Origin: Anthopleura xanthogrammica
Taxonomy: Eukaryota > Cnidaria > Anthozoa > Actiniaria > Actiniidae
Reading direction: 5' to 3'
Length of the DNA stretch: 64,000 bases
Assembly: GCA_964019055.1 (NCBI GenBank)
Contig: OZ025207.1
Span: 19,369,730-19,433,729, forward strand
Within the stretch, counting starts at the first letter, position 1. Each line of letters starts with the position of its first letter. The position numbers and the translations under genes are program-made. The notes under the pieces are model-generated. The model ran no database searches. It worked only from the letters and a program-made list of their open reading frames with translations, and was not told the DNA's origin. This document shows positions 37,201-49,600 of this stretch, piece after piece.

Positions 37201-40200
37201 GAAAGGGTATTGTTAATCTTCCAGCTCCTATGATTTGTTGTGGTGCTGAACGTATTGTCACTGGAAACAGACGATTCAAATTAAGTGTACAGACATTTTG
37301 TACGAGAATTGTGGCTTCCAGGATTCAGTTGTGGTACCTCTTTTAACCTTCAATTCTTCTTATTTCCTTCGTAGTTCCGCCTGGTGGCGAAAACGGCGCT
37401 CAAGTTACTCCTCGTCTTCATCGAGTATACAGAAGATAACTCTAGATTTTTGTACGAGGCTGTGCAGGTCGTTGATGATGCACAAGGTAATGTCTGCAGA
37501 TTATTCCTTCATAACACCATGATATAAGCTAATTTTTGTAGTGTTTTATAGTTGTATTTGAGCGTAATTTATATTTCTGTCGCGTGATTCCAGCGTGGAT
37601 TACTCAGGCTAAAACAGGATATTTTTTCCTTGAAAGATCATGAACCCTTTTTCACGATGATGTGCTACGATATCCCTGAAAGTGTGATGCACTTGTCTCT
37701 TTCTCTCTCTCATTTGACAGAACATGATCCACTGTTTATTTTTCAATAATTTAAACCCCTCATCCTATCACCCTTATTTGTCTTTCACTATCGTTTTCTA
37801 AATCTGTGTTCAAATTTGAACGTATTTGGACAACATCTCTCTTACCTCGACTGAATCTGGTATTTTGATCGCCCGGTGAAAAATATTTTTGACGCAGAGA
37901 TGATGTTGTCATTTTAGACATATACGTAATAGACCAAACGCGCACAATAATAATAGACTCGGCGCGCGAACAAGACGTGACTGTTTATACCATCATGTGG
38001 TAAGCTATTTTCGACCAGACTGGGATTATATTGGGATCTATTTATGAACACAAAAGTTGTTTATGTTAGCAAACAATGCTGAAGGTTCGCCAAGGTTAAG
38101 ACTATAGTTCCATGCATTTAAATCATTTAAATTTTAGTCAATTCTTTGGTTTAATTCTGTCTCTAAATTAGACAATATATTTTCTCTCGATACTGTTTCA
38201 ATTCATGGGATGGAAGTTTCCCTTGAGCGGCGTGCATGATCAAAGACATGGGCGCCATGATGGATGACATGAACAAGTGAAATCAACAGACTTTTTGTAT
38301 GCATCCATCATGGCGGCCTTGGCGGCTCGAATGCTCTTATTTGGATTTTGAAGTAATAAAGGAGCATATCATGTTTTCCCTTTTAATTCTTCGCGCCATT
38401 CTCTTGAGTTTTATTCTCTTATCGATAAAGCTTTTGAAGATGTATTGAGACAATCACGTGACTTAAGCCTTTAAAATGTTTCCTGTGGCTTGTCACGTGA
38501 TCGTTTAAGATTTTTTTAATAAAAAGACCAGATATCAATAAGCACATGAGCAGTTGGTGGTCTAATCTTCATTTTATTGTTCGTTTGTTGCAGGAGTAAG
38601 ATGGTGGTCAGAGATCTTGGGAATTTTAGCCGAGAAGGAGTCGCTGGGCGACGAGGAGATTCTAATATATGCCATAACACTGATTAATAAAGTAAGTTTT
38701 TAGCAAAGATAAAATATATCACATCAAGAGTATATGCCCTTCACCGTGCCCTGTGTTATCTTAAAAGGTAGCCCTGCTTTTGCATCGAAGTGAGACATGA
38801 GGTGATATCTTGCAATGATAGAGACATGAGAATAATTGTCCAAGGTGTTAAAAAAGGTCCCTATCATTACAAGATCACCCCATGTCTCGCTTCGATGCAA
38901 AGCACGGCTACCTTTCAAGATGGCGCAGGGAACTGTGAAGGAGCTATTATTGTTACCGCCACGTTGCTTCTCCTGGGTGTGTGAAACAGGCCGGGAGCAA
39001 GAAAACATGTTCTGTCATTATACTGAGTAAACCAAGAAACATTTCACGAGAAACAAATACTTGGAGCAAACACTGCTATCTCACCTCGACTCCAGAGCCG
39101 TGTCCCGGATTCCTACTACGCATGCTCGACGTATTGCCGGTGACGTACATTTTGTTGAGCATGCGCTTACAAAGGATGACTTGCGCGTTGTCGTAGTTGA
39201 ACGTAAGGTCTTGTGAAGCTCACGGAAAACATTATTTGAACAACAAAAATCGTTTCCCAAATAATCCACAACCACTTTTTTCCTTGATGTCAACAAATCA
39301 TCTTTTTGGAGCAATGCATCTTATATTTACCTGGGTTTTATTTTCCCATTGGAGTGAACAAACGAACGAATGAGGATTTAGCTCACTCGCCTTTCGTTAA
39401 TCTCAGCACTTTTGCGCAAATATAAAGCTTGGTCTTGCTGTGCTTATACTTAGTCGAGAGAGCCTTGGACCCTGACGCCAGTTCTTTCACATTCTACTTT
39501 ACCTCTCAAATGTCTCTTTGTCTAGTAGTAATGCCGTTTTTCCCCATGATCTAACTAAACATGCTCTTTTTTGTTCCTTGCAGGTATTATATGCTACTCC
39601 AGATCAAGATACCTTCTATGATATTATAGATGCTCTTGAGGAACAGGGGATGGCTGATGTTATTAAGGTTTGTCTTTACCAAGTAACGAGATCAGGCCTG
39701 TAGCAAGGCCTGGATATCTGGAGGAGGCGGGGCCAAATGTCGCATAATATCGTTTTGCGATTGTGTGACTGATTGTGTTGACTTTATGAAAAACTGGGGG
39801 GTCTGATTATGTGAATTGTAATTATTTGTGGGGGACCAAGCAGCCTTTCCCCTTGCTCGGGTTTGGAGATATAACTATTAAAACTGATGTCTGATTCATG
39901 TGAGGTAAGGTGATCCTACTGCTAGGGCTAACGCTTCTGGTTTTGTTGTCCCCTGGTGAAGGAGAACAAGAGTTGTCCCTATTATCACTCTACCTTCACG
40001 TTGAGGGGTCAATATCCAAGTGTGACATTGTCTTTGTGTGTTTCAGATGCATCAAGACAGAAGGGGAACAAATATCGACTTTTTAGAACAGCTTAATGTG
40101 TACGAGGTGAGTGTAGGACTGACCGACCCACTGACCGACCCACCGACCGACTGACCGACCGACTGACCGACTTACCGACTAACCGACTAACCGACTGACT

Positions 40201-40619
40201 GACTGACCGACCCACCGACTGACTGACTGACTGACTGACTGACTGACTGACTGACCGACCCACCGACCGACCGACTCTACCGACCAAATGACTGAACAAG
40301 TCACCCATCAACCAACAGATCGAATAACTGAATAATATATATTACAATTGTCAAAGATTTGACATTCGAAGGAGTGAATGTGTCATTGTTTCCATCGAGT
40401 CGACCAACCAACTACCTGTGTTGTTTTTGACACTCTATGAATAAGCGAGATTATTGTTCAGCGGATTACAACGAAAAAGCGACCACCAAACATTAGATAG
40501 CTGATAACTTGTTTGTCTATTCACATTACTAAACCACTTCCTGTATTCCACTAGATGTCAATTAAAATCGAGGATGGAGACAAGGATATATCAGCATTTA
40601 CTAGTTCACCGTCCATCAG
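25283..40619 (+). CDS. FHOD3: FHOD exons 1-11: GBD-like and FH3/DID region
   Basis: Exons 25283-25444, 25562-25662, 25860-25918, 33742-33809, 35487-35592, 36485-36579, 37375-37486, 38594-38691, 39584-39667, 40047-40106 and 40555-40619. Landmarks: [128 protein letters not shown]. These are the armadillo helices that accept the DAD. The intron between exons 3 and 4 is 7.8 kb. Exon 9's donor is the weak GTTTGT (39668). Confidence 0.94.
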
Positions 40620-43600
40620 GTATTTATAAGAACGATGAAAAACAATATCAATTGGTTAGTAACCATTAAAAGATTATGTAGGATGTTAGATGTCTTTTTT
40701 TTTTTCTCACGCCCTGGAAAATGACCAGTTTTGGAAATACCCCTAAGGATTTCTACTGTTTTTGTTTCCTAAGCAAAAAAATCCCAGTGTCTACTTTTCG
40801 CCCCCCCTGGATTTCGACTCATTATTTTATACCATGATAAAGTGTTTATGCTAATCAGTCCAAGTATGGGGGTCAAAACAAAAGAATCCCCTTCTCTTGA
40901 GGATATTAGAATCTTTTGTAATGTTGATATTTTCATTGTTTTGAACTCCAGGTAGGGATTTTAGTGCAAGGGGTCTATCCTCAGGAATTTTGAGGTCCTC
41001 AACCATGTGTGTTTGTTTCTAGCGTTGGGGCATAAAAATAAATACAATGCTTCAAACTTTTGTTCGTGCTTTTGTTTACTTTCTGTACGTGACTTCAGGA
41101 ATACCCATCATGCACCACTAATTCAGTTTCCCAACTCTCATTACTTTGAGGTTTTTGCACTTACAGTAATTCTCTCTACAATGCACTTCTATGTTTCTAT
41201 TCTATTTATAGACAAAGACGGCGGACTACAACCACAGATATGAGAGGAGGTAATTGATGCTAACAGTCTTTTAAATGTTATTAATTATTGATTTTATTTC
41301 TATCTAGAGTGCTCCAATATATTTATATATAGGTTTGTGCAATGAGGCGATAAGGGGGACTGATGCTCTGCACGAGTATGCTTATGCAAAATCATATCTG
41401 CATTCATTAGTTCCTTGTGAGGGACACTTTCTATCTCAAAATCTTAGAAGTGAGCGATAGTAACGAATACTTTATAGTAAGGATTTTACTATGTCTTAAC
41501 AGCACGCATACGGTAGGGTTAGTCGTAGCACTAAACAGGCTTCCCCTTTTTTTCGTACAATTCAACTAATCGCGAGTCGTAGCACTAAAAAGGTTTCCCA
41601 TTCCGTACAGTTTACCCAATCACAACACTGACGTGGTACGACTTAAGTACCACCACCATTTACCATATATTCTACCGCACACAAAATGTTCTCTTAGAAA
41701 ACAGTGAAATTATCTGACGGGGGTGAACAAAGTACAAACCCGCGAACTAAAAATACCGCCATATATTATAAACATAATTACCTGATAATCTTGATCTTAA
41801 CTTAAATACACACGGTATAAGATATAAAAAACTACTTCTACTGCAGTACGTTCATAGCGTCTTCGACGATCTTCCCTTCGCTTTCAGTAGCGCGTTATTT
41901 GACATTCGATCTTAAGTACTTTATTGAGTGACAACGAAGTGGAGGAAGCGTTCAGATTTTAAAACCCTTTCGCTCGGCGACCATATTGGTTGAAGTAATA
42001 GATTTTGAATCCCTTACATTGGGTCCCCTTGCCCTCGCTTTGAGGCGTTTAAGAACGTTCCAAACATGGCCGCCGTGTGATTATTAGCTCAAGATCCGCT
42101 TCCATTACAGGAGAACGAAGGAAGAGTCGCCGGCACAACTCTGTGAGCAAGCTCGATCTGATCTCTGGTCATAATAATTTTTCTGCTATTGGTCGAATCG
42201 GGTCTTTGGACAGCGGACTGCTGCACAAGGTATCAAGTGCACCGGATGTGACGTCACGGTTCGGTGAACGGCCGCCTTCACCTGTCAGGTCCCTGGGAAG
42301 TTCGTCACCGTCTTCGTCTACTCAGGAGATGGATGAGATTGATGAGAAGGAGAGAAGTAGACAGGCCAGGAGGTAAGCATGAATGGATATCAAATGGATG
42401 TATGAACAAATGAATGGGATGGATCAGGTAGGTGGGATGGACGAACGAACGGATAGATGAATGAATAGTTGTATGGATGGACGAACGAAAGGATGGACGA
42501 GCGAAGAATGGATAGATGGATGAATAGATGAATGACGAGAGATCACGCACATGTAAATTGGCATTCCCATTTTCAAGTCCGGCCATTTTCTTTCTTTCTT
42601 TTTCCATCCACATTGATATACATTGTAATATGTCCAAATGGTCTAAACAAACTGTAATATCTGTTTTCCAGTTTTATATTTTTACTGTCTTCAAATTACA
42701 AGCTAATGTTGATAATGTTTTTGATTAACAGAGAGCGACGAGCAGCAAGACGAGTAGCGTTGGGTATCGCTCCTGAAAGAGAAACTACATCAACCCCTGC
42801 GTTAAACAACAACACCACCACCATCAACGACAACAACAACAACAACAATAAATATCGCGATGAGGGCAAAGGTCACTTGGGTATACCAAGTAATGGAGAT
42901 AATATGACGTCATCTAGAACGTCACCATCATCGTCACCTAGGCAATCGCCAAGGGCCTCACCTAATCCGTCTCCACAGTTCGCCCGGAGAAGAGACAGAT
43001 TCGACCATGTAGAGGAGAAGGGTAAGATTTTGAATGTAATGTTGAATGAGCCTATTTTATAAACGCATCACCAGTCAAACAAACCGCTACTTTACAAAGA
43101 AAAAGCCCAAAAATCTACAGATTGCACGAAAAATATATAGTTTATCAACATGTTTCATTCCATTTTTCATTCTGTCCTCTTCGACCAAACAGTAGATTCT
43201 AAACATCTCACGTGACTGGTGGTGGAATGGGATTTTTCCTAGGGGATCGGTTTGCATGTCGCGCGCTGTGATGTGCTATAGGTAGATGATGGCTTGAAGA
43301 TTACCAAGTCTTTAAACGATAATCCAAATATAGCGACTGACCCCTCGCTAGTTGTGCTTCTTGTCCTTAGTTCGGTCCCTATGATGAGCGAATTTGTCTT
43401 TGATTTTTTTTAATTTTAATTATTTTTATCTCATTACTATGATCAGTATTATTTCATGTTATTTTCATTTGAAAAACTACTTGCAGTCTGTTTCGTATAT
43501 CTAAGCTTATCCTTTTTTCCTTGACTTGTGTCGTATTTTCCCTTCCTCTGCCCACAACAGCTTTTCTAAAGGATTATTTTACTTAATATCAAATTATCTT

Positions 43601-46600
43601 ATATATTGTTGATGTCTTGCCATTATTTTTCCTCGTCACAAATCAGCCCACGCCAGCTAAGATTAAAGAAAGTAGATTCGTGTTAACGACGTATGCAATT
43701 ACACTACTAATATCTCTTTTAAAAAGCCCTGTGTAGACTAGAATTTCATTGGTCCATAATACCATAAGAATAGGCTGCCATTTGTAACATTTCACGTGAC
43801 TCTATCTTCTTAATCGAGCAGTTGTGTCGAAATGAACACAGAAATGAAAAGAGCACCTTGATATTCGTAATAAGGCAAAGTTTTTAGCTCATAAAGTTGA
43901 CTTTAGAAAAAAATGTTGTACTGATATCAAATCGAATATTTTTAAGGAGTTGTATGGGAAGATTGGTTAAACTTGACAGTACAGCAAGCAATTTCAAGGG
44001 GGGTAGGGCCGGCACGTGAGCTGTTAGTACAAATGGCCTGTTGGAAATAGAAAAGTTAGCAAGACTGTGCATGCTAGGATTTCATTACATATTGGTCTAC
44101 TGAATTTTATTTTTACTTTAAAATGCCAAGACAATTGTCAGCCTTCAAAACTTGAGAACAATTATATATAATGTTGATATAAAGGCTAAGAAATTTTCTA
44201 AAATAGTTGAACGTTTTCGACCGAAGTCATCATCAGAAAATGAGATCTAAATTATATACATGAGATATAAAGAAAATTATTTTTATATTGTTCCAACCTA
44301 AGGCTGTCGAAACCAAACGTCACCTGACTAGATCGTAGATCATATCTATGTCAATATTTACATCTATTATCAGTACAGATACTCAAGTATAAGCCATTTT
44401 AACATTCTTGATTATTGCTGTTTACATTGTCTATAAGCTCAAACGTATCCCGGAAGTTTTTCCAGTCTATTCTACCTAACTTCCACCCTTCAAGATTACA
44501 TTGTTATTCCATCCCTACCCATCCCCCCAGATGTCCACAAATAGTCCCTATTCTTCCCATAGTTACCTGTATAACTGGTCTCGTTCCTTTTGAGATGACT
44601 CAATATATTGAAATGAGTGGGTCATAATTATTCAGTCTAGCTTTAACAGCCAATAATATTGTGTGCCATATACTCACAACACCAGACAGTTACACAAGCA
44701 GAGCTATTCACTATGTATGAGTAATATGCAAAGACGTTTTTCATCAAGGATTCTAGCTAGATACTAGTTCAGTATGGGAGCCAAGCTTGCTGCTGTGCTT
44801 CAAACAATCATCTCAGGTACAACTTTATCTTGTTTACAAAGAATAGGAATTTCCGTTTTTACGATTCAATTCCTCTAACGAACTCCAGCAGATATGAATA
44901 AGCAATACAATGTCTGTATCCGTGCAAATAATTTTCTTTCCATATTATAAGATATTTCTGTTCAAATTAAGGCTTTCATAGGTTTGTTTCTTCCTGTCTT
45001 GTTGTTCTGGTTCAGGCTTTATGCAAAAGTAGTACAAACTCTTCATAAACGTGCTAATGTTATTTCGGTAATTTCACACGTATTGTGGTAATTCTACAAC
45101 AAGAATGCTACAATTAAACATTCATTACTAGACCAATACAGTCGACAAAAACTATATTTCTTGCACATTTGAAAACTCCAGCCTAGAAATCTCCTTTTTA
45201 TTATCAATATTTTCGTGATTTTACCTTGTAAATTTTAATTTTATTGACTTTTAATTAGAGATACATTAGTTTAATTTCAGTTAAATTTTGTTTCTAGAAA
45301 AGCTATCTAATTTTCGATAACGAAGAAGCTATAGAAAATATAGTCATAATAAAATAATCAACTGATCGCGTGGTTTCAGTTTTAACTTATTTTATTTATA
45401 AGTCAACAATTACAATGAGAAAGTTAAAAACACTTTTTGAAAAATATTTTTTGCAGGATATTTTGAGTTCCTTGTCACATTTTGTATACTTGTTTGCGGT
45501 TTTAAATTCTTTCCTTTTTTGTTTTTGTTTATTCCCTTATTATATCCTGGGAATGCTATCATTACAGCTTTTCATTCAAGGTTCTTTACATTATAAATTT
45601 CCAATATTTTATACCGCAACACTGGTTGTCTAGGAAACTAGTAACGAAGCAGCCAATCAGATTGCAGAACGAGACAAAAGAACGATTTAAACCAATCATC
45701 ATTGAGAATAGACAAGACACGCGATATAGTCTCATGCATGATTTTATCCTAAATGATCAAAATATGCTGTTATTAAAACGAAAAGCAATAAATAATTAAG
45801 CATTATTTGTCGTTCTTCGTAAATTCTCATGTTTATATTTTCGTAATTTTGCAAAAACTTTCTTCGTTATTTCCATATGCACTTGCTCTGAATTTTCGAT
45901 TTTTTTTCTACAAATACACATGACGTTAAGTTTCTAGAATATTCCTGCACATTTGTCGATAAATGTTTACTACATAACCTTGGCCATTCAGGGTTTTTTT
46001 CAAATACGTACCTCATTAATTGTTGTTTTTCTGTTAATGCTGTGTCGTGTTGCATATGAGCAGGAGAAAAAGTAGTTGGTTAGTGCACTGCCGTAGTTCC
46101 ATTCCCAGTGATCTCAAACAAGTGTTTTTTTCTGCTTTTCTGTTATCTGTGTAGCTTAGGCCATTATAACCCTTTAAAAGCACTGATGGAGAGAGGGGTA
46201 AATTGAGCAATACGTCGGCTTCCATTAATAGCATTTGCACTTCAACTGAAGGAACTACGTATCGACTTGTTTAATATGGCTACCGTCGGTTTTGTTCATA
46301 TTACAAATAATTGTCTTCCAACACCGTTGCATGCAAATTATTATCTGAAAAATTCTTCGTTGATACTCTTTATGCGTATGTTTCTGCAGTTACGTAGAAC
46401 ATAGTGCTTCGAAACAATCTGTTGAGACCAGACTTTGAGCAGACGAAAAACAAAATCTAACATTAGTTGTGACTCATTTTCGCGTATAAAAAAAGTGATG
46501 GAGAGTAAATATCTATAGAACGTTATCACTTATTTGTTGATGCAGAACTCACATTAGACAACTACTGCTAACGCTGGTCAAGGAGTCATGTGTTCAACCC

Positions 46601-49600
46601 TCACCTCAGGCACCACATACATATCGTTTTAAGTTTGTTTGATGTGTTGGTGTATCCCTTGACACAAATGTTTCTTGATCTTTTTTAGTTTTTCTCCCTC
46701 GAATTCCGCAAATATCGCTATGTGTTAGATGAAAGTCACTGACTGTGTCGGTCTTCTAAGGTTAATGTAGTAAACATTGAGTGTGGAGTGAATCATCACG
46801 GGGTACCTAGCGTCAATGGGGAGTGCTTGAGTGTTTTCCATTTGTCCAGAAAAACCTGTAATATCAGTTGGAATATAAATGGAACTGTCACTTTTTCGGA
46901 ACTTCCAACCGAAAAAAGTGGAGCACCTTTCAAGCTTGTCCAGCCATTCCGGTTGGTACGAACCAACTGAAATTATCTGAACCATTTGAGAATTTCTCGG
47001 AATTTTTCTCAGGCCCAGTTCTCTAATTCACGCGTTTATGAAGAAAAATTTCCCAGATGTCGTACCATCAGGTGTATAGTTGGTTTGAACTGTTCCATTA
47101 GAACCGTTCTTGTCTCGGTTTCATCAACCGGTCTTTCTGGACAAATGGAAAAAACCCCTTGGCGTTTGGGCGCGAAATTTCCGGCCCGACAAATCCATGG
47201 GAACCAAGTCAGCTTAATTAATGAAAGGACCATTTCGTCTCAAAAGACTTATCTTTTTTAACGACATTGCAGACTGACTAGCGTCGTGTTCACGTGAAAA
47301 CAAAAGCGTGTTTACATGTATGAGAGGCTAGTCAATCCAGAACAATAGTTATTCAAATTGGTCGCTATATTTCCATTTGGTGTATACTGGTGCTAGGGTA
47401 TAAAAATAGAAAGATATTTGGAAAAATAACTAAAACCCTGAGAATGGTAAAACGAATGCAACAGCTCTTCAACTTAGTACAAAAACGAAATCTAGAAAGT
47501 TCATTAAATAAACTAAATCTGAATCTAAATGAATATTTTTATTTTAACAGACGATACACCACAGAAAAAAGGCCCGAGAACTTGGGAAGAACGAAAAAAA
47601 GCGAGAGAAGAAGCAAAGAAACATGCAAATCAAACGACAGAAAAAAACGAAGAAAATGCACATTTTTCTCGACTGGGATCCCCCAGAGAAAAAGACACCA
47701 TTAAAACAGAATCCATGAAAATTGACACAAGTAAACTACGGTCCGACCATTCGTCTTCAGAGGAAAGTATTAGTGTTAGAAATGCGGAGAATGAAGTTCA
47801 TAAACGCGAAAAGAATAGAGACCTTCGTGTTGATAGTGCTAAAGATAGTAGTGCTAGTGAGAAAGAAGAACCAAGGTCACCCAGACGAACGCCAAAGCTG
47901 AACGAGATTGGAAGAACACCAAGTGTTACTGATAAAGGTGGTATTCGCTCGCCGCCACTTGACCGGCGAGAAAGTTCCGAAAAAAGGTCCAGTATTTGCG
48001 AGGGTTTTAACAAGAAAATGATGTTGTCTATGTTGTATCAGACATCAACGGATGATCTTTTTGCTAAGAAACCTGACTCATCGCCGATGGGGGAATCAGT
48101 TCACGATCGACGAACTCGGTTGATGACCGGCGGTGATTCGGAGAGTAATAACAACGAGAATGCTGGTGATACGGCCATGGTGGTCAACTCTGTACAGGAT
48201 ACGATCAAGAAACTCGGCGCGGTGGAAGAGGAAGCAAAAGACTCGAATGCACCTGAGGGAAACTTTGAAGGATTGTTGAAACAAGCCAAGAAGAATCTCT
48301 TGCACGAGGAACAAGAGATCGACGATGAAGCAGCCAAGATAGAAGCCCAGAGAATAGCAGAGGAGGAAAGACGACAAAAAGAGGAAGAAGAAGAGATTGC
48401 AAGGCGAGCAGCTGAGGAGGCTGCAAGGCTACAGGAACTGGAATGGGAACGAATGATTACCTTAAAACGTTCACTTATCATCAAAGACTTTGATTTTACG
48501 GATCTTGTAGATGAGGATGACGTGGATGTTTTTGATTCCAATGATCACCATGACGATACAGACGCACCCCCACCACTATCGTATCTTGGTGGAATGGCCC
48601 CTCCACCACCACCCTTGGGAATGATGTGTCCACCACCTCCTCCCCCAGCTCCAGGGGATATGCCACCCCCACCACCTCCTGGTCCTCCAGGAGCTCTAGG
48701 ACACTTGAACAAGTCAAGCAATAAAAAAATGGTTCGGCTGTTTTGGCAAGAAGTGAAGAACTCGCCGCTCATCAATGGTGTGAATAAAACGATATGGGGA
48801 AATATTGATAAGGTTGATATTGACACTAAGAAACTAGAACATTTGTTTGAGAATAAAACAAGCGCCAAGTTAAAGGTAAGTCACAAGTGCCATGGAATAG
48901 ACCCTCTATCCAATCCTCAGGAGATTGAAATTCTTTTGTTTTGACCTCCAAATTGAGCTTCTCTGACGTCACGTGCAAGGGGTCTATAGCGGTAGACTAC
49001 AACTACCAGAATTCCTCGCACAGTTTTCTTTGGAGGCTATGAGAATTGCAATACGAAAGAATTCGCGTAGCATCCTGGTATTGCTAGTAAAATTGCGCCA
49101 TTATGCAAATGACCTGATTTGGGTGCAAGATAATGAAGACATGGCTGCCATGTTGGATGACAAGACAAGAAAACAGCAACAATTTTAAAATTTGAATTAC
49201 TTGTCATTATGCATATGGCGGGTACTACGTCATATGGGCTGAGGCTGTGAAACATTTCGGAGATTTTATTGTTACGGGTTTCCTGTGGTGTTCCAGAATC
49301 ATCTCTCCACAGAAAGCCCTGTAATTGTATTTCTTTGACATACGTTTATCATTGATCAATTTACTTCACAGCAAAGAGCCGAGGGTGACGATAAAGACAG
49401 AAGAAAAGAGATTGTTGTTCTTGACTTGAAGAGATCCCAGACCATCAACATCGGGTTGACCAAACTACCTCCTGTTAGAACATTGAAACAAGCGATCATT
49501 AACATGGATAGCACCGTGATTGACAGGGAGGGAGTGGAGGTGAGTTCTAGTGAAAGGAAAGGGGGGAGGGAGGGGAAGGTGAAATTTTCGTTTTTTCTTA

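Noticed and set aside
40555..42372. Direct splice from FHOD exon 40555-40619 to 42111
   Set aside because: The phases do not match and a stop follows within about twenty codons; the 38-nt exon at 41212-41249 repairs the frame and encodes the expected basic segment.
45370..45633. Hydrophobic 87-residue ORF in FHOD intron 14
   Set aside because: AT-rich Phe/Leu/Tyr composition as expected by chance in such DNA; no signal of selection or family.
48101..48541. 146-residue Ser-rich minus-strand ORF and other antisense ORFs in 47798-48868
   Set aside because: Shadows of the large FHOD exon; Ser and Gly runs mirror the Glu/Arg and Pro codons.
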